Shown here: positions 1 through 10,072 of the stretch, piece by piece
How positions within the stretch are numbered: the stretch's first letter is position 1
Layout: each line of letters begins with the position of its first letter
Assembly: GCF_030272615.1 (NCBI RefSeq)
Contig: NC_081406.1
Span: forward strand, 144,624,091 to 144,688,090
Length of the DNA stretch: 64,000 nt
Direction of reading: 5' to 3'
Source of the DNA: Cryptomeria japonica
Lineage: Eukaryota > Streptophyta > Pinopsida > Cupressales > Cupressaceae
Program-made: the position numbers and the translations under genes
Notes under the pieces: generated by a model
Seen by the model: the letters and a program-made list of their open reading frames with translations, nothing else
Told to the model about the DNA's origin: nothing
Databases searched by the model: none

Positions 1-1
1 T

Positions 2-615
2 GTCCTGTTCTTGCAAGAAACTAAACTCTCGGTGGAGAGCATGATGGGTTTGGTACCGAAGCTCTGGGGGCGGGGCGAGTGTCAGTGTATTGGGGTAGCT
101 GGTTCCTCTAGAGGGCTGGCTTGTCTTTGGAACCCCTCAAGGATTCGCCCAGTCTAGAGGGTGGCTTCCAGATCTTCATTATCTAGGGTCGCCTCTAGTC
201 TTGAGACCGAATATCTTATTTTGTTTACCAATATCTATGCCCTTACCGACCTTCAGGGCAAGCAGAACTTATGGTCTCATATTTCTGGTATGCGAAGGCT
301 GGTCCCTTTTCATCCTTGGATTATGGCAGGAGATTTTAATGCTATCCTGGAGTTGAGTGAGAAGAAGGGGGATGTCATACGGTTGAAGCCTTCTTCTCTC
401 CTTTTTAGGGATAGTATTTCATCACTGCATCTTGTTGACATTAAGCCTAGTAATGGTTTGTTCACTTGAAACAATAGGAAGGTGGGGGAGTGTTGGATTG
501 CAGAGAGGCTGGATCGATTTCTGGTTTTTAGTTTTTGGGTTGGTGGGGGGTGGTCCACTAGTTTGGAGATTCTTGACTGGAGAGGGTTAGACCACTGGCC
601 TATTAAGTTGGCTTC
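2..615 (+). pseudogene. LINE endonuclease domain, decayed
   Basis: Endonuclease/exonuclease/phosphatase fold that would nick the target DNA to prime reverse transcription. It opens with the catalytic FLQETK motif. Then follow TNIYA, PWIMAGDFNAI (the GDFN catalytic motif), RLDRFLV and a late DHWPI motif (the SDHxP signature with S changed to L-D). Stops interrupt it at 155-157 and 467-469. The second stop replaces the tryptophan that normally precedes N-N-R. The N-terminal part lies outside the window. Confidence 0.88.
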
Positions 616-1171
616 TTCTTCTACCTGGGTTGCTCATTCTCCTTCATTCAAATTCCAACTTATGTGGCTTCGGTACCTTGCTTTGCTGGCTCTTGTTGAG
701 CAATGGTGGCGGAAGGGGAGACCGGCCTTTGGCATTGCTATGTACACTTTTGCCAAGCAGCTACATTTTGTGAAGTCTCAACTTAAACAGTGGAATTGGC
801 AGGGTTTCGAGAACATTTTTCAAGCTAAGAAAGTTGCCCAATCAGTATTAAATGGCATCACCAGTGAAATCGAAGAGCATGGTTTGTCTGAAGCTTTGTT
901 TAGAGAGGAGGACAGGGTTGTCAAGGCTTTAGAGGAATGGGAGCTTAGGGAGGAAATTTACTGGAAATAGAGAGCCCGTATTGATTGGCTTCAGGCGGGC
1001 GATAAGAACACTGCTTTCTTTTTCAACTCAGTGAAAGCAAGACACCATGGAAACTCCATTCCGACTCCTATTAATGATAGAGGGGAGGTGTTATTATCCT
1101 TGCAAGAGATATCTAGGGAGGCTTTAAAGTATTTATGAACTCTCTTCAGTGATGATTCTCAGGAGGAATTG

Positions 1172-2560
1172 GAAGAGGAGAACCAGGTTCTTGCTTGCAT
1201 TCCTCCTCTTGTTACTGGGGAGATGAATGAGCAGCTTATGGGTGCTATTGGGATGGAAGAGCTCGAGAGGATTGTTTTTCTCATGAGGAAAGGAAAAGCC
1301 CCTAGACCAGATGGGTTCCTGGTTGAATTCTTTCGAGAGTTATGGGATATCATCAAACTAGACTTACTAGAAGTAGTCCATGAGTCCCAGAGGAATAAGC
1401 AGATGCTTCGAGCCTTGAATGCGACTTTCATTGCACTATCCCCAAGTGTGATGGGGCCGACAAGTTAGGCCAGTTTCACCCTATATCTCTCTGCAATGTG
1501 ATTTACAAGATCATCTCTAAGCTGATAGAAAAAGGCTAAAGAAGTGTTTGGGGGAGGTCATCTCTGAGGAATAGAGCGGGTTTGTGGAAGGGCGTCAAAT
1601 TCTGGATGGTGTGGTCATTGCTACGAAGACCATTCATTCTATAGCAACCTCCAAGGAAAAAGCTATGTTTATCAAGTTGGACATGGCCAAGGCTTATGAT
1701 AGAGTTCGTTGGTCATTCCTCCAGAAGATCCTTAGGGCTTTTGGCTTTTCTGAGGAATGGATCCAGTGGGTTATGAGTGGATTTACGTCCACCTCTTTCT
1801 CAATGCTAATCAATGGTGATCATACAGAGTTGTTTGGTGCATCTAGGGGCCTTCACTAGGGGGACCCCCTCTCCCCTTACTTATTCATTCTCCTGGTTGA
1901 GGGCCTGGGGAGGCTGATCAAGCATAATGTGGGCTTGGGTAGAATTCAGGTTTGGAGCTGGGGTAATGACTTGCAGTCGCAGTCTCATTTGTAGTTTGTT
2001 GATGACACAACCTTGATGGGACTTCTTCGAATCAGAGAAGCTACGAATCTATGGAAGGTTCTGGATGTTTATCTGGCGGCCTCGGGTCAGTTGATCAATG
2101 AAGATAAATCTTCTATCCTTTTCTTCAACACCCCTGGTACTATTCAAAGGAGGATTGCTCTTATCTTGAGATTCCAAGTTGGCTCTTTTCCCTTAACTTA
2201 TTTGGGTATTCCTATCTCTCTCGGTAACCCCCCTCAAGAGTCTTGGCAGGATATCTTGGATAAATTCCACTCGAAGGTTGATCATTGGGCTCACAGATGG
2301 TTATCATTTGCTGGGAGGGTTCAACTGATTCAGTCGATGGTTCAGGCTCTTCTAACTTATTGTTGTATGCTTAAAGTGGCTCCTAAGTGGTTCTTGAAGG
2401 GTTTGGACTCTTTGGCAAGGCAATTCTTATAGGCAGACAATCTATCCTCTTCTAAATGGAGTCTTGTCAATTGGGAATTGGTGTGTAGCCCGAAGCAGGC
2501 AGGGGGGCTTGGTTTACGGTAGGCTATCTTATTCAAGGAGGCTCTGGTGACCAAATTGTA
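1172..2560 (+). pseudogene. LINE reverse transcriptase domain, decayed
   Basis: RT of the L1 class that copies LINE RNA at the nicked target. Visible blocks are KGKAPRPDGF (normally KAPGPDGF), the GFVEGRQI/D box, IKLDMAKAYDRV, the HQGDPLSP block with Q replaced by a stop at 1857-1859, and FVDD at 1995-2006 as the catalytic core. Then come the GQLINEDKS and YLGIPI blocks. Stops at 1572, 1857, 1992 and 2520 all fall at glutamine positions of the family (TAG for CAG). Not functional. Confidence 0.93.
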
Positions 2561-2571
2561 CTGGAGGTGGT

Positions 2572-3104
2572 GTGTCGAGCAGGATCATGGCTGGGCTAAG
2601 ATTTTGGCTTACAAATATATGCAGAGGATCCCAGTGCAGGAGGTCCCAAGATATCCGCTTGAGTGAAAAGGCTCTACGATTTGGTACACTCTCGAGAAGG
2701 GGGCCTCTCTCATTAAGGAAGGTCTCTTTTGGATTTGCAGGAGGGGGGAAGAGGTCCTTTTCTAGAATGACTCCTGGGATGGGTACCCCCCCAATCCTTG
2801 ATCAGTTTCCTAATCCTGGGAACCTTAGCCAGAGGTTTTTGGAGGTAGGGTGGTCAAGGGTGAGCGACTTCAAGGTTGTTTATAAGTGTGGGCGACTGGA
2901 GTTGGAGTGGTGGAAGGATCCTAATGAGTGGTCAGTTGCAGGGATGGAGGAAGAGTATGTGGAGTTGCATGGCATTCCGGCGAGTAAATGATGTAGTGGA
3001 ATCAAGGGTCGGGATGGACTTGCCTAGTCTCTAAATCCTAAGGGCATCTTTACCGTAGCTAGTGGTTACCGGGTTCTGCTAAACCGAAGATTGGAGGGGG
3101 AGAG
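2572..3104 (+). pseudogene. LINE linker between RT and zinc finger, decayed
   Basis: Coding-like remains between the RT and the zf-RVT module, in several frames. The FLIW/W-rich spacing expected of the LINE thumb/connection region is only partly recognisable. The longest open stretch is 2572-2991. I assign it by position and by compositional similarity to the flanking coding sequence, not by a diagnostic motif. Confidence 0.5.
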
Positions 3105-3320
3105 GTGCACTGGTGGAAACAGGTTTGGAACAATTCTTCTTGGCCAAAGTGCAATTGCTTCACTTGGACTCTGGCCTGGAATAGATGCCTAACCTGGGAT
3201 AATATTCGCAAGCAGGGATTCTTGGGGCCTTCGATGTGTGCTTTGTGTGGTAATGGGGAGGAAGATTCCTCACATCTTTTCTTCAGATGCCCCTTCTCTA
3301 TGCTTATTTGGCATTACTAG
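3105..3320 (+). pseudogene. LINE zf-RVT module
   Basis: Short zinc-binding domain found after the RT of plant LINEs. It shows WWKQVWN, then KCNCFTWTLAWNRCLTWDNI, then CALCGNGEEDSSHLFFRCPF. The C-x2-C-x7-H-x4-C spacing is intact. It ends in a stop at 3318-3320, where the family reads tryptophan or another W-rich residue. Confidence 0.85.
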
Positions 3321-3689
3321 TGGGGGTTGTGGAAGCGTCCTTATGTTCACGTAGATTCTCTGGTGGATTTTTGGAGCAGTTTGGGTAGACCTCCTATCTC
3401 ATCCCCGTTCCTCCAGACGGTCTGGTATGTTGGGTCCATTTTCATACTCTAGCAGATTTGGCTTGAGTGGAACACAAGGATCTTTCATGAGGCTAGATTG
3501 TTAGTGCAACAAGTGTGGAATAGAATTATGGTCATGATTCATGAGACGGTGGAAGCCAAATGTGATGTGAATTTTCCTTTGGATAGAGATGAGGTAGATA
3601 TTGTGAGTAGGTTTGGCTGGTAGTAGTTGTCTCCCATCTCCGCTTGTGTCAGAAGAGGTAGAGGCGTTATGAAGAAGGTCCAAAGGGTG

Positions 3690-4170
3690 GGAAGGTGGAG
3701 ACCCCCTCAGGATGAATTTATCAAGATTAACACTGATGGCTCCTCCAGGGGTAACCCAGGCCCTGTAGGGGTTGGTGGTGTAGGTAGGAATTGTATGGGG
3801 GAGGTGGTTTTTTTCTTTTCAGTGCATAAAGGGAGGCAATCTAATAATTTTATGGAGGGACTTGTTATTCTCTATGCCCTAGAGTAGACTTGGGAGTTGG
3901 GTAGAAGGAAGGTTATCTGTGAATCAAATTCACAAATTATTGTTAATTTGTTGACAGAGAAGAAGGTGAGTGGGATTCATTGGCAGCTGGCAAGGATTGT
4001 TCAGCAGATTCTTCAAATTAGTTTTTTAATGGAGTAGGTGTCTTTCATCCACATTCCTCGTGAATGGAATAGAGCAACTGATTGTTTGGCTAAGTGGCCT
4101 TCAGAACATGACAGTGATTGGAAAATTGAAGGATGGGAGCATCTCTCTCTGGACTACTATCAGGACTTGC
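3690..4170 (+). pseudogene. LINE RNase H domain, decayed
   Basis: C-terminal RNase H that would degrade the RNA of the RNA:DNA hybrid. Motifs seen are KINTDGSSRGNPG (first catalytic Asp), the EGLVILYALE helix with its Glu, then after a stop at 3885-3887 ICESNSQ (family ESDSQ, with the catalytic Asp apparently now Asn), and the terminal HIPREWNRATDCLAK. A further stop at 4035-4037 falls at a former Gln. Inactive both by stops and by the missing Asp. Confidence 0.88.
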
Positions 4171-4290
4171 AAAAGATTTTTGTTGAGGACATGGATAGTT
4201 ATGATTTTGGTTGATCTTGGACTGGGCCTGAGGCTCTTTTTTGGGGCCTCGGGGCTTTCGCCCTCCTTGTAATTTTTGTGTCTGTGTTTC

Positions 4291-4329
4291 AATAAATTTT
4301 TTACCCCTTTTATTCAAAAAAAAAAAAAA
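4291..4329 (+). other. LINE 3' end: AATAAA and poly-A tail
   Basis: AATAAA at 4291-4296 is followed by a run of A at 4316-4329. This marks the 3' terminus of the LINE. The sequence after 4330 is the insertion target. Confidence 0.85.
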
Positions 4330-5479
4330 GTATCTCAATAGTTTGATATTGTTTACAAATGTATTAAATCATTGTGTATATGAATTTGCAATAACTCCAC
4401 CTTTTGGGAAACGATTAGAGGGTTTTAGTGCTTACTTATGGAAGTTATTAGATGTATGCATTACACATTTAATTTTTTGCTTATAATACACCAGTGTAAG
4501 GTCTTGAGCCAAAATAATAATGCAAATCCAATTCTTAACCTCTCACAGACACTTATTATTAACACTATCGATACTACCATTTAGTCAAATCTTAGATAAC
4601 TCAAATTATAATTATTGTTTATGTATCAGCAATATCATTGTATTTCAAATACAAAATGATAGAAATAGATCTTGATCTTCTAATTATAATGAACAATAAA
4701 TGAAAGATGATATCCCAATCTCTACCTTAATACATTACACATACATTATTGGTTGTATTACATTCAAATAGTTTTGTAATATCAAAAACTACAATAATAA
4801 ATTCACACGAATTAATGGTAAATCAGATCAATATAATGTGTTTGGATTTTGCATCCAATGAAGCTTGTATACAACCCTTGTATGAGATCATTCTCCAAAG
4901 TTACTATGGTTTTCATCGTAGGATTATCATTCTCACACGTAAGTGCTCAAAATGGATTATGAAAGCAATTAATTAAGCATAAATGGTGATCCTAAAAGAA
5001 AAAAAAATCATTTTTTTATATCATCCACAAATAGATAGGTCAACCACCATGCACACCCACGACTTCAATGTTGAATAATGGTCACACACAAGAAATATTC
5101 CATAACTAATGACAACAAAAACAAACTACTGAAAATAATATGACATGTATAGGGAAGCTATGAGGGAAATGGAAACATAAGCAAAAACGTTGGGGATTGA
5201 AGGTCGGCCACAATACAAGACTTGGCTAAAGAATGAATTATTGAGGGTCAAGAAATGGGTATGATAGATGCAAAATTCCAAGAAAAAAAATTATGAGGAA
5301 GGTGAAAAACAAAAGGCATGACAACATAAAGAAGTCTAAAACTTTGATAAGAAGGAGGAAAGTGAGAAGATGGAAGAAAAAAATACTTAAGAATGGAAAA
5401 CATGCAAAAGATGGAAACAACAAAGACATGAGAACACAACTAATATGTATATACTTATATTGATTGGAAAATAGGATAT
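4330..5479. other. AT-rich stretch, no gene seen
   Basis: No coding signature on either strand. By position it lies just downstream of the C-terminus of the minus-strand gypsy A and could hold its 3' LTR. I could not match it to a second copy near 61000-61660, so the LTR is not called. Confidence 0.5.
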
Positions 5480-6539
5480 GACAATTATGACCCTAAAAAA
5501 TTCTTGTCTTTGAGCAATTTCAAGTTTAGATGTTCCAATATTTGTGGGCCTTCTCACATTACATCCTCCACTAAAGAGATGTTTCCATTAAATTAGGTAC
5601 TCCTTGGTGCCCTTATTTCTCGACTTCCTCTCCCTTACATCCATGACTGCTTTAGGAATCAAAACCAAATTGTTGCCTTCATCAACCAAAGGTAACTAAT
5701 TTTCAAGGAAAAATATGTTCTCCAAGTGTCCTTTTTAGATGAGGTATCTAGAACAAATTATGAATCATACTTCCCTTTGACAACTCTAACTCATGGGAAA
5801 CTTCACTAATCCTTCACAATATTTTGCAAGGCTCATGGAAACAAGGCATAAGTTTCTATATCCACTTTCATATAAAGAAGATTATTTGTATGTCTGCAAC
5901 CTTACAAATGTCATGCTTCAAATCTCAAATGTTCTCTCCAAACCATGATAGTTCACATACATCTTCTATTGGTTTTGAGCCTACTAAATATTATTCTTGA
6001 GTGACATTGAAATGTCTTGGCTCTATTTGATCACATCACTTTCTCTTGATATCTTGCTATCCACCAAAATAAGATCAATAAAGCTTCAAGCTTCATACTT
6101 GGACAATCCATGAACAACATCACCTTGATTGACATGTGGTAAGTAGTGTTGTAACAGTACTCCCCAAGTAGATCCACTTAAACCAAGTTCTCTAATGATC
6201 AACATCATATTTTTTCAAATAACCTTCTACCCATTAGTTCATAATAGTAATTTGGCCATTTGTTTATAGGTGGTAGATGGTGATACTAGTGAGCTTAGTT
6301 CCTAATAAAAGGAAGAGCTCTTGCCCAAAAAATATATTAAGCAACTATCTTTATCATTCATAATTGGGTAGTCCATTGAGTTTCATCACTTCCTCAACTT
6401 GAACGTATTAGCAACTTACGACATTTTGAAATATGTAGAAATGGCAAATAAATGTGCATACTTTACTAGTCTATCCACAACTTTTATACAATCCTTACCT
6501 TGGCTTTTAAGAAGTCTTGTGATGAATCAATTAGATCAT
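5480..6539 (-). pseudogene. Gypsy A integrase and chromodomain-like C-terminus, decayed
   Basis: Integrase core remnants include VVDRLVKYAHLFAIST near 6470 and a degenerate TNGQ block near 6250. Next come the AQNQ-KMYVNYHG-RTFE helix and the VREVxR-type tail: VMDVRERKSRNKGTKEYLI at 5595-5660, a stop, then VEDV and EGPQILEHLNLKLL. This is the typical chromodomain-like end of plant gypsy polyproteins, which targets integration. The zinc-binding HHCC part before the core looks deleted. Confidence 0.83.
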
Positions 6540-7171
6540 TTTGGTTGAGAAATTATATCAAACTATTATGGTCAATTTTTATCACAAATCACTCACGCAC
6601 CAAGTATTGTTTGAATTTGATCAATACATGCATGATTGATAACATTGCTTTGTCATATATAAAGAATAATATTTTCACCTTGTGATATTTTGACTCTCAA
6701 ACAAAAATTGTTTTTTTGTTCTACATGAGAACAACCCCAATCCCTTCTATTGATGCATATCACTCTAATTTGAAATGAATAATGAAATCAAAGATTGATA
6801 TCATGAGAAATGAGCTCATTACCTCTTTTAGTATGTCAATACTAATTGTGCATTCTCAATCCATGCAAAATATCCCTTCTTTGTTAGGTCGGTTAAGGAA
6901 ATGAATAGTTGGGAGAAATCCATAATAAATTGCCTATAGTAACAATAAAGGGCAAATAATCCTTGCAATTGTATCAAGGTACTTGGAGGATAGTAGTCTT
7001 TAATTACTTTAATGTTATCTATGTCAACCTTCACTCCATGTTCTATTTGATTGTGTTAAATACATACAAGATCTCTACTATAGTGAACATACACTTTGAA
7101 TCGTTTATATATAGTATTTGTGATTCTAAATTTTTAACATTTCATCAATGTATCATAGGTGATTCTCTCGT
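6540..7171 (-). pseudogene. Gypsy A RT C-terminus and RNase H, decayed
   Basis: From 7171 downward the translation contains YIDEMLKI, then VDIDNIKVIKDYYPP, LIQLQGLFALYCYYRQF and LTDLTKKG (6828-7034). These are the hallmark blocks after the RT of plant Ty3/gypsy. An RNase H follows, with the ASIEGIGVVLM motif near 6722-6757 (family DASDEGIGAVL, with the first Asp lost) and KIDHNSLIYFLNQ near 6545. Stops and frameshifts are frequent. Confidence 0.88.
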
Positions 7172-7566
7172 GTTTTTGTCATGTGTCCTTTGCAAATCGA
7201 GCGTCAAGGGTCAATGTTGAGGACCAATGCGCACCAAAAACTGTAGAATAAGGATCAAGGGTGCAAGTTTGCATATTCCAAGATAAATGAATGATAGGAA
7301 AAGGGCCAACATGTACCAAGGCAAGAGGAATGACCAAAATATGATAACATGTGGATTAGTAGGTAGATTGCAAGGTCGTAAGATTGACTTGTCAGGGATG
7401 GCAAAAGAATGCAAGGCCTATAAGGTTGACCTGTGGTAGCATGTAACTTTCAAAATTGGGACTTGGCACCATTTGGTCCTTGGTTAACTAATTTATCTTA
7501 TGAGGGTATCATATAAAACTAAAAAAAATTGTATTTGTAATCATGGATGTTATGTATTTTTGGGCA

Positions 7567-8389
7567 TGATGCAGGAGCATCCCCGGTCGATGAGCAATCT
7601 TGCATCAACCAAAAATATTTCTGGTCAAATTTTTTCTTGTTTAGTTCATTGTGCAGTTTTCTGTGTTCTTACCGGTTGGTATCGGTAGTTGCTTGTTTTT
7701 TGTGGCAGATCTTATTTTCGGTTTCAGGCTGGTTCATATGCTTAATTCCATATTTTCAGTTCATTTGGGTTCTTTTCCAGTCATTTATCACTTTTGGTTG
7801 ACTATTTCTAGGTTTCCGGACAGTTCTTGTGCTTACCTATTGGTTTTCCTTCATTACTAGCGTGATTCTTGGCATGTGGATCCATTTTGGGTCTTGTCTG
7901 ATGTTCTTTGGCGTGTAGCCGACCTTCCTATTGAACCACACCTCTTGGTTGTTATTTTATGGAAAGATTTCTTTAATTCTTAGGGCCGACCTAGTTACAC
8001 ATTTCAATTTCCTACGTTGGTAAATGTAATCTTATGAGGTCGACCTGGATATGTTCTGGTGGGTATAAATATGATGTTATATAATCATTTGTAGGGGCAG
8101 AGGAAGTAGAATTGAGAATAAGGATTGAGATTCGCATTTTTGTGATCCAGTTGATTCTTAGAGTCTCAGTTGGATTAGATTTGGCTGATAGTCTGCATGT
8201 AACCGGTTAACTATCGGATGGTCTTTGATGATTATATGGTGATAACCAGATGGTTGCTAGAAGTTCTAAAGCAATAATATGATCTGTTTATGTAATCTTG
8301 TTATGTTTTCTTGCTTCTTTCATTGTGTTTCTCTTGTTGCATAAGCCAGTTGATTCTCTTTGAGGGTTTTACCGGTTATGGTTGCATTA
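7567..8389 (+). mobile_element. Solo LTR in gypsy B 5' LTR
   Basis: An 823-bp insert with ends TGATGCA and TGCATTA (imperfect inverted ends, last base pair TA for CA), flanked by GGGCA at 7562-7566 and 8390-8394. The homologous 3' LTR of gypsy B lacks this block, so the boundaries are exact. A TATA-like TATAAATA lies near 8065. No second LTR or internal region is present, so it is the product of LTR-LTR recombination. Confidence 0.88.
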
Positions 8390-8642
8390 GGGCACCTTGT
8401 GTTCAATCATTATGGATGAAAATTAATTGATTGTTGGGATTAGAGGACATAAACCCTTTGGTTCTTGGATAGTGTTCTCACTCAAGGAATGCATGGGATC
8501 TCTAAGGTATTGTAGGAAAATTCAATGTCATTGTGAGCATTATTATTATTGCAATAATTGTCAAATAATCCCATGTGTTACGAAAAACAAGAGTGGTATT
8601 AATATAAGTGTTGTGATTGAATCATGCAAGTTTATGTGTGTT

Positions 8643-9446
8643 ATTTTTTATTAAGTAAACTAATTTTGAAGGGACATTGAGACCCTTACATCAAAAAGCT
8701 GCTAACAACAAAGACACAAAAGACCTAGCAACAAACCAAAAACAATAGCAAAGAAGCCACTTAACAAACAACAACAAAATAGGGACAACCCAACTAATTC
8801 TTACTACAATTCCTTGATAATCTTGATTGCACCTTTATCATTTTTGATAATTTGATCATGCATGACCAACATATCATCCAACACCTGGGCTTGATCCTCG
8901 CCTTTGAATTGGCTCTGAGTCCTAGAATATGGCCCCTTGAGACCAACAACCCCTCGTTTACCAGAATGATCCACATCACCCTTTAGATCCAACTCCACAC
9001 CAACAATAGTTACATCCCTATCATCACCTTTAACCTTTTTCTTTTTCTTCACACCCTCTTCCACATCATTAGTTGTCATATTGTAATCCCCCTTCCCCTA
9101 AGTCTGGGCTTTCTCATTAAGAATTTGAAGACCCTTGGCATTCCTATTAAGAGCTTCCTAACTCACCGAACCACAGTTTTGATCTTACTATTAAGAATAT
9201 CAATCGAGGCCCTAAGCTTGTTAAGTCTACCCTCTTAGTTGGTTTTCCTATGCTTAATGTCTACCACCATAGTATCAATCTATGCTAGGATTTTCTCACC
9301 TTCATTATTCTGAAAGCCCCTACCACAACATTTTCGAAGATCATCAACCTTATTGGAAAGGGAGACAAAATTACCTCTTAATTCATTAATGGAAGAGATG
9401 CACCAATTGGCTAAATTGACATGACCTTCAGAGGTTTTTGCAATTC
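8643..9446 (-). mobile_element. Retroposed transcript or LINE 3' fragment
   Basis: An 804-bp insert absent from the 3' LTR of gypsy B and flanked by a perfect 10-base duplication, TATGTGTGTT (8633-8642 and 9447-9456). On the minus strand it ends in a GGGTCTCAATGTCCC motif and AATAAAAAA next to the duplication, so it was inserted by target-primed reverse transcription. The GGTCTCAATG-type tail resembles 3' ends of plant LINEs. It could instead be a processed pseudogene. Confidence 0.8.
8804..9423 (-). pseudogene. Coiled-coil/charged ORF remnant inside the retroposon
   Basis: Two frames are readable. The upstream part (about 9120-9420) gives a heptad-like stretch with SINELRGNFVSLSNKVDDL and LNKLRASIDILNSKIKTV, which looks like a coiled coil, broken by stops. 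The downstream part (8804-9079) is a Lys/Asp-rich tail with a KKKKKVKGDDRD segment. I do not recognise the gene. A LINE ORF1 or a host mRNA are both possible. Confidence 0.45.
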
Positions 9447-9527
9447 TATGTGTGTTGTTGATGTTGTATAGTTGTTTGTATTTAAATATGTTATTTTTCT
9501 AAAAATTCTAGAAAAGGGGGCATCCTA

Positions 9528-9737
9528 GCATTATCAAATAATATTTCCTACTAGCTTGTGAGTGTGTGGTGATGCAAGTCCATGTAAACTAGTGATAGGT
9601 AAACTAGGTACTTGGAAAAGGAAAAAAGAAAAGTGATAGTTATGGGTGTTAAAATGAAGAATCTCACTTCAAAGGTGTTAATAGAATTAAAAAATAGAGA
9701 GTTGGTTGAAGAATTTTCAATCGTCCCTAAAGGAAAC
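9528..9737 (+). pseudogene. Gypsy B leader and start of gag, interrupted
   Basis: Follows the 5' LTR. From about 9640 it reads in a gag-like frame (KVLIELKNRELVEEFSIV) up to the point where the LTR element at 9738 enters. The frame continues at 12564 after removal of that element and one copy of the duplication. Confidence 0.55.
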
Positions 9738-10061
9738 TGTTAGAGTTATCATGTTGTGGCTAATAATTATTTATTTAATTATTAGTCTATTATACTCTAC
9801 ACTTAAGCTAAACTTAGGCATTTAATAATATTTTAGGTATTTAATAATTATTCTAATTATTAAATATACATTATCCCTTTAGGGTTGCATGTTCTCCTTT
9901 TATAAGGATTGTATCGTACTTTTTATTTTATTCCCTATTTGAATGATAATCTTTTTCTTCAGAGCCATTATTGATTTTTTGTCTCTATTATTCTCTTGTG
10001 ACAGGTATTTTGCTTACAGGTGTTCTTGGGAGCTCTGAAGTTGTATTTCTCAACTTCTTCA
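9738..10061 (+). repeat. 5' LTR of the non-coding LTR element
   Basis: 324 bp, TGTTAGAGTTATC...CTTCTTCA. Near its start it has a perfect 10-base palindromic pair, CTAATAATTA and TAATTATTAG. It is a close match to 12208-12558 apart from a short insertion in that copy. Confidence 0.9.
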
Positions 10062-10072
10062 TGGTATCAGAG
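10062..10072 (+). promoter_or_regulatory. Primer binding site, initiator Met tRNA type
   Basis: TGGTATCAGAG directly abuts the LTR end, matching the 3' end of plant initiator Met tRNA, the usual primer for copia-like elements. Confidence 0.85.

Larger units (their letters stand above)
1..4329 (+). mobile_element. L1-type plant LINE, 5' end outside window
   Basis: A non-LTR retrotransposon read on the plus strand. In order it shows an apurinic-type endonuclease, a reverse transcriptase, a zf-RVT zinc-binding module and an RNase H, ending in AATAAA and a 14-base A run. This order is that of plant L1 LINEs with an RNase H. The window opens inside the endonuclease, so the 5' target-site copy cannot be seen. 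The reading frame is broken by at least ten stops and several frameshifts, so it is a dead copy. Many of the stops sit where the family has glutamine. Confidence 0.93.
5480..7171 (-). mobile_element. Gypsy A, 3' part (RT end, RNase H, integrase, C-term)
   Basis: Minus-strand remnant of an old Ty3/gypsy element and the left piece of gypsy A. Reading down from 7171 it gives the end of RT, RNase H, integrase core and a chromodomain-like C-terminus. The RT begins abruptly at 7171 because gypsy B was inserted there. The missing N-terminal RT lies at 23972-24775, in the same orientation. The five bases GTTTT at 7172-7176 recur at 23967-23971 as the site duplication of B. Confidence 0.9.
7177..9527 (+). 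repeat. Gypsy B 5' LTR, with two insertions
   Basis: Starts TGTCATGTG and ends CATCCTA. It aligns with 23154-23966 in three blocks: 7177-7566, 8390-8642 and 9447-9527. The gaps are the solo LTR at 7567-8389 and the retroposon at 8643-9446. Without them it is about 0.7 kb, against 0.81 kb for the 3' copy. The bases just after it (GCATTATCAAATAA) could be a decayed primer site of GCGTTGTC-type, but this is weak. Confidence 0.82.

Noticed and set aside
7200-9527. Initially taken as the 3' end of the minus-strand gypsy A
   Set aside because: It aligns in direct orientation with 23154-23966 and, with GTTTT on both sides, forms the LTR pair of gypsy B.
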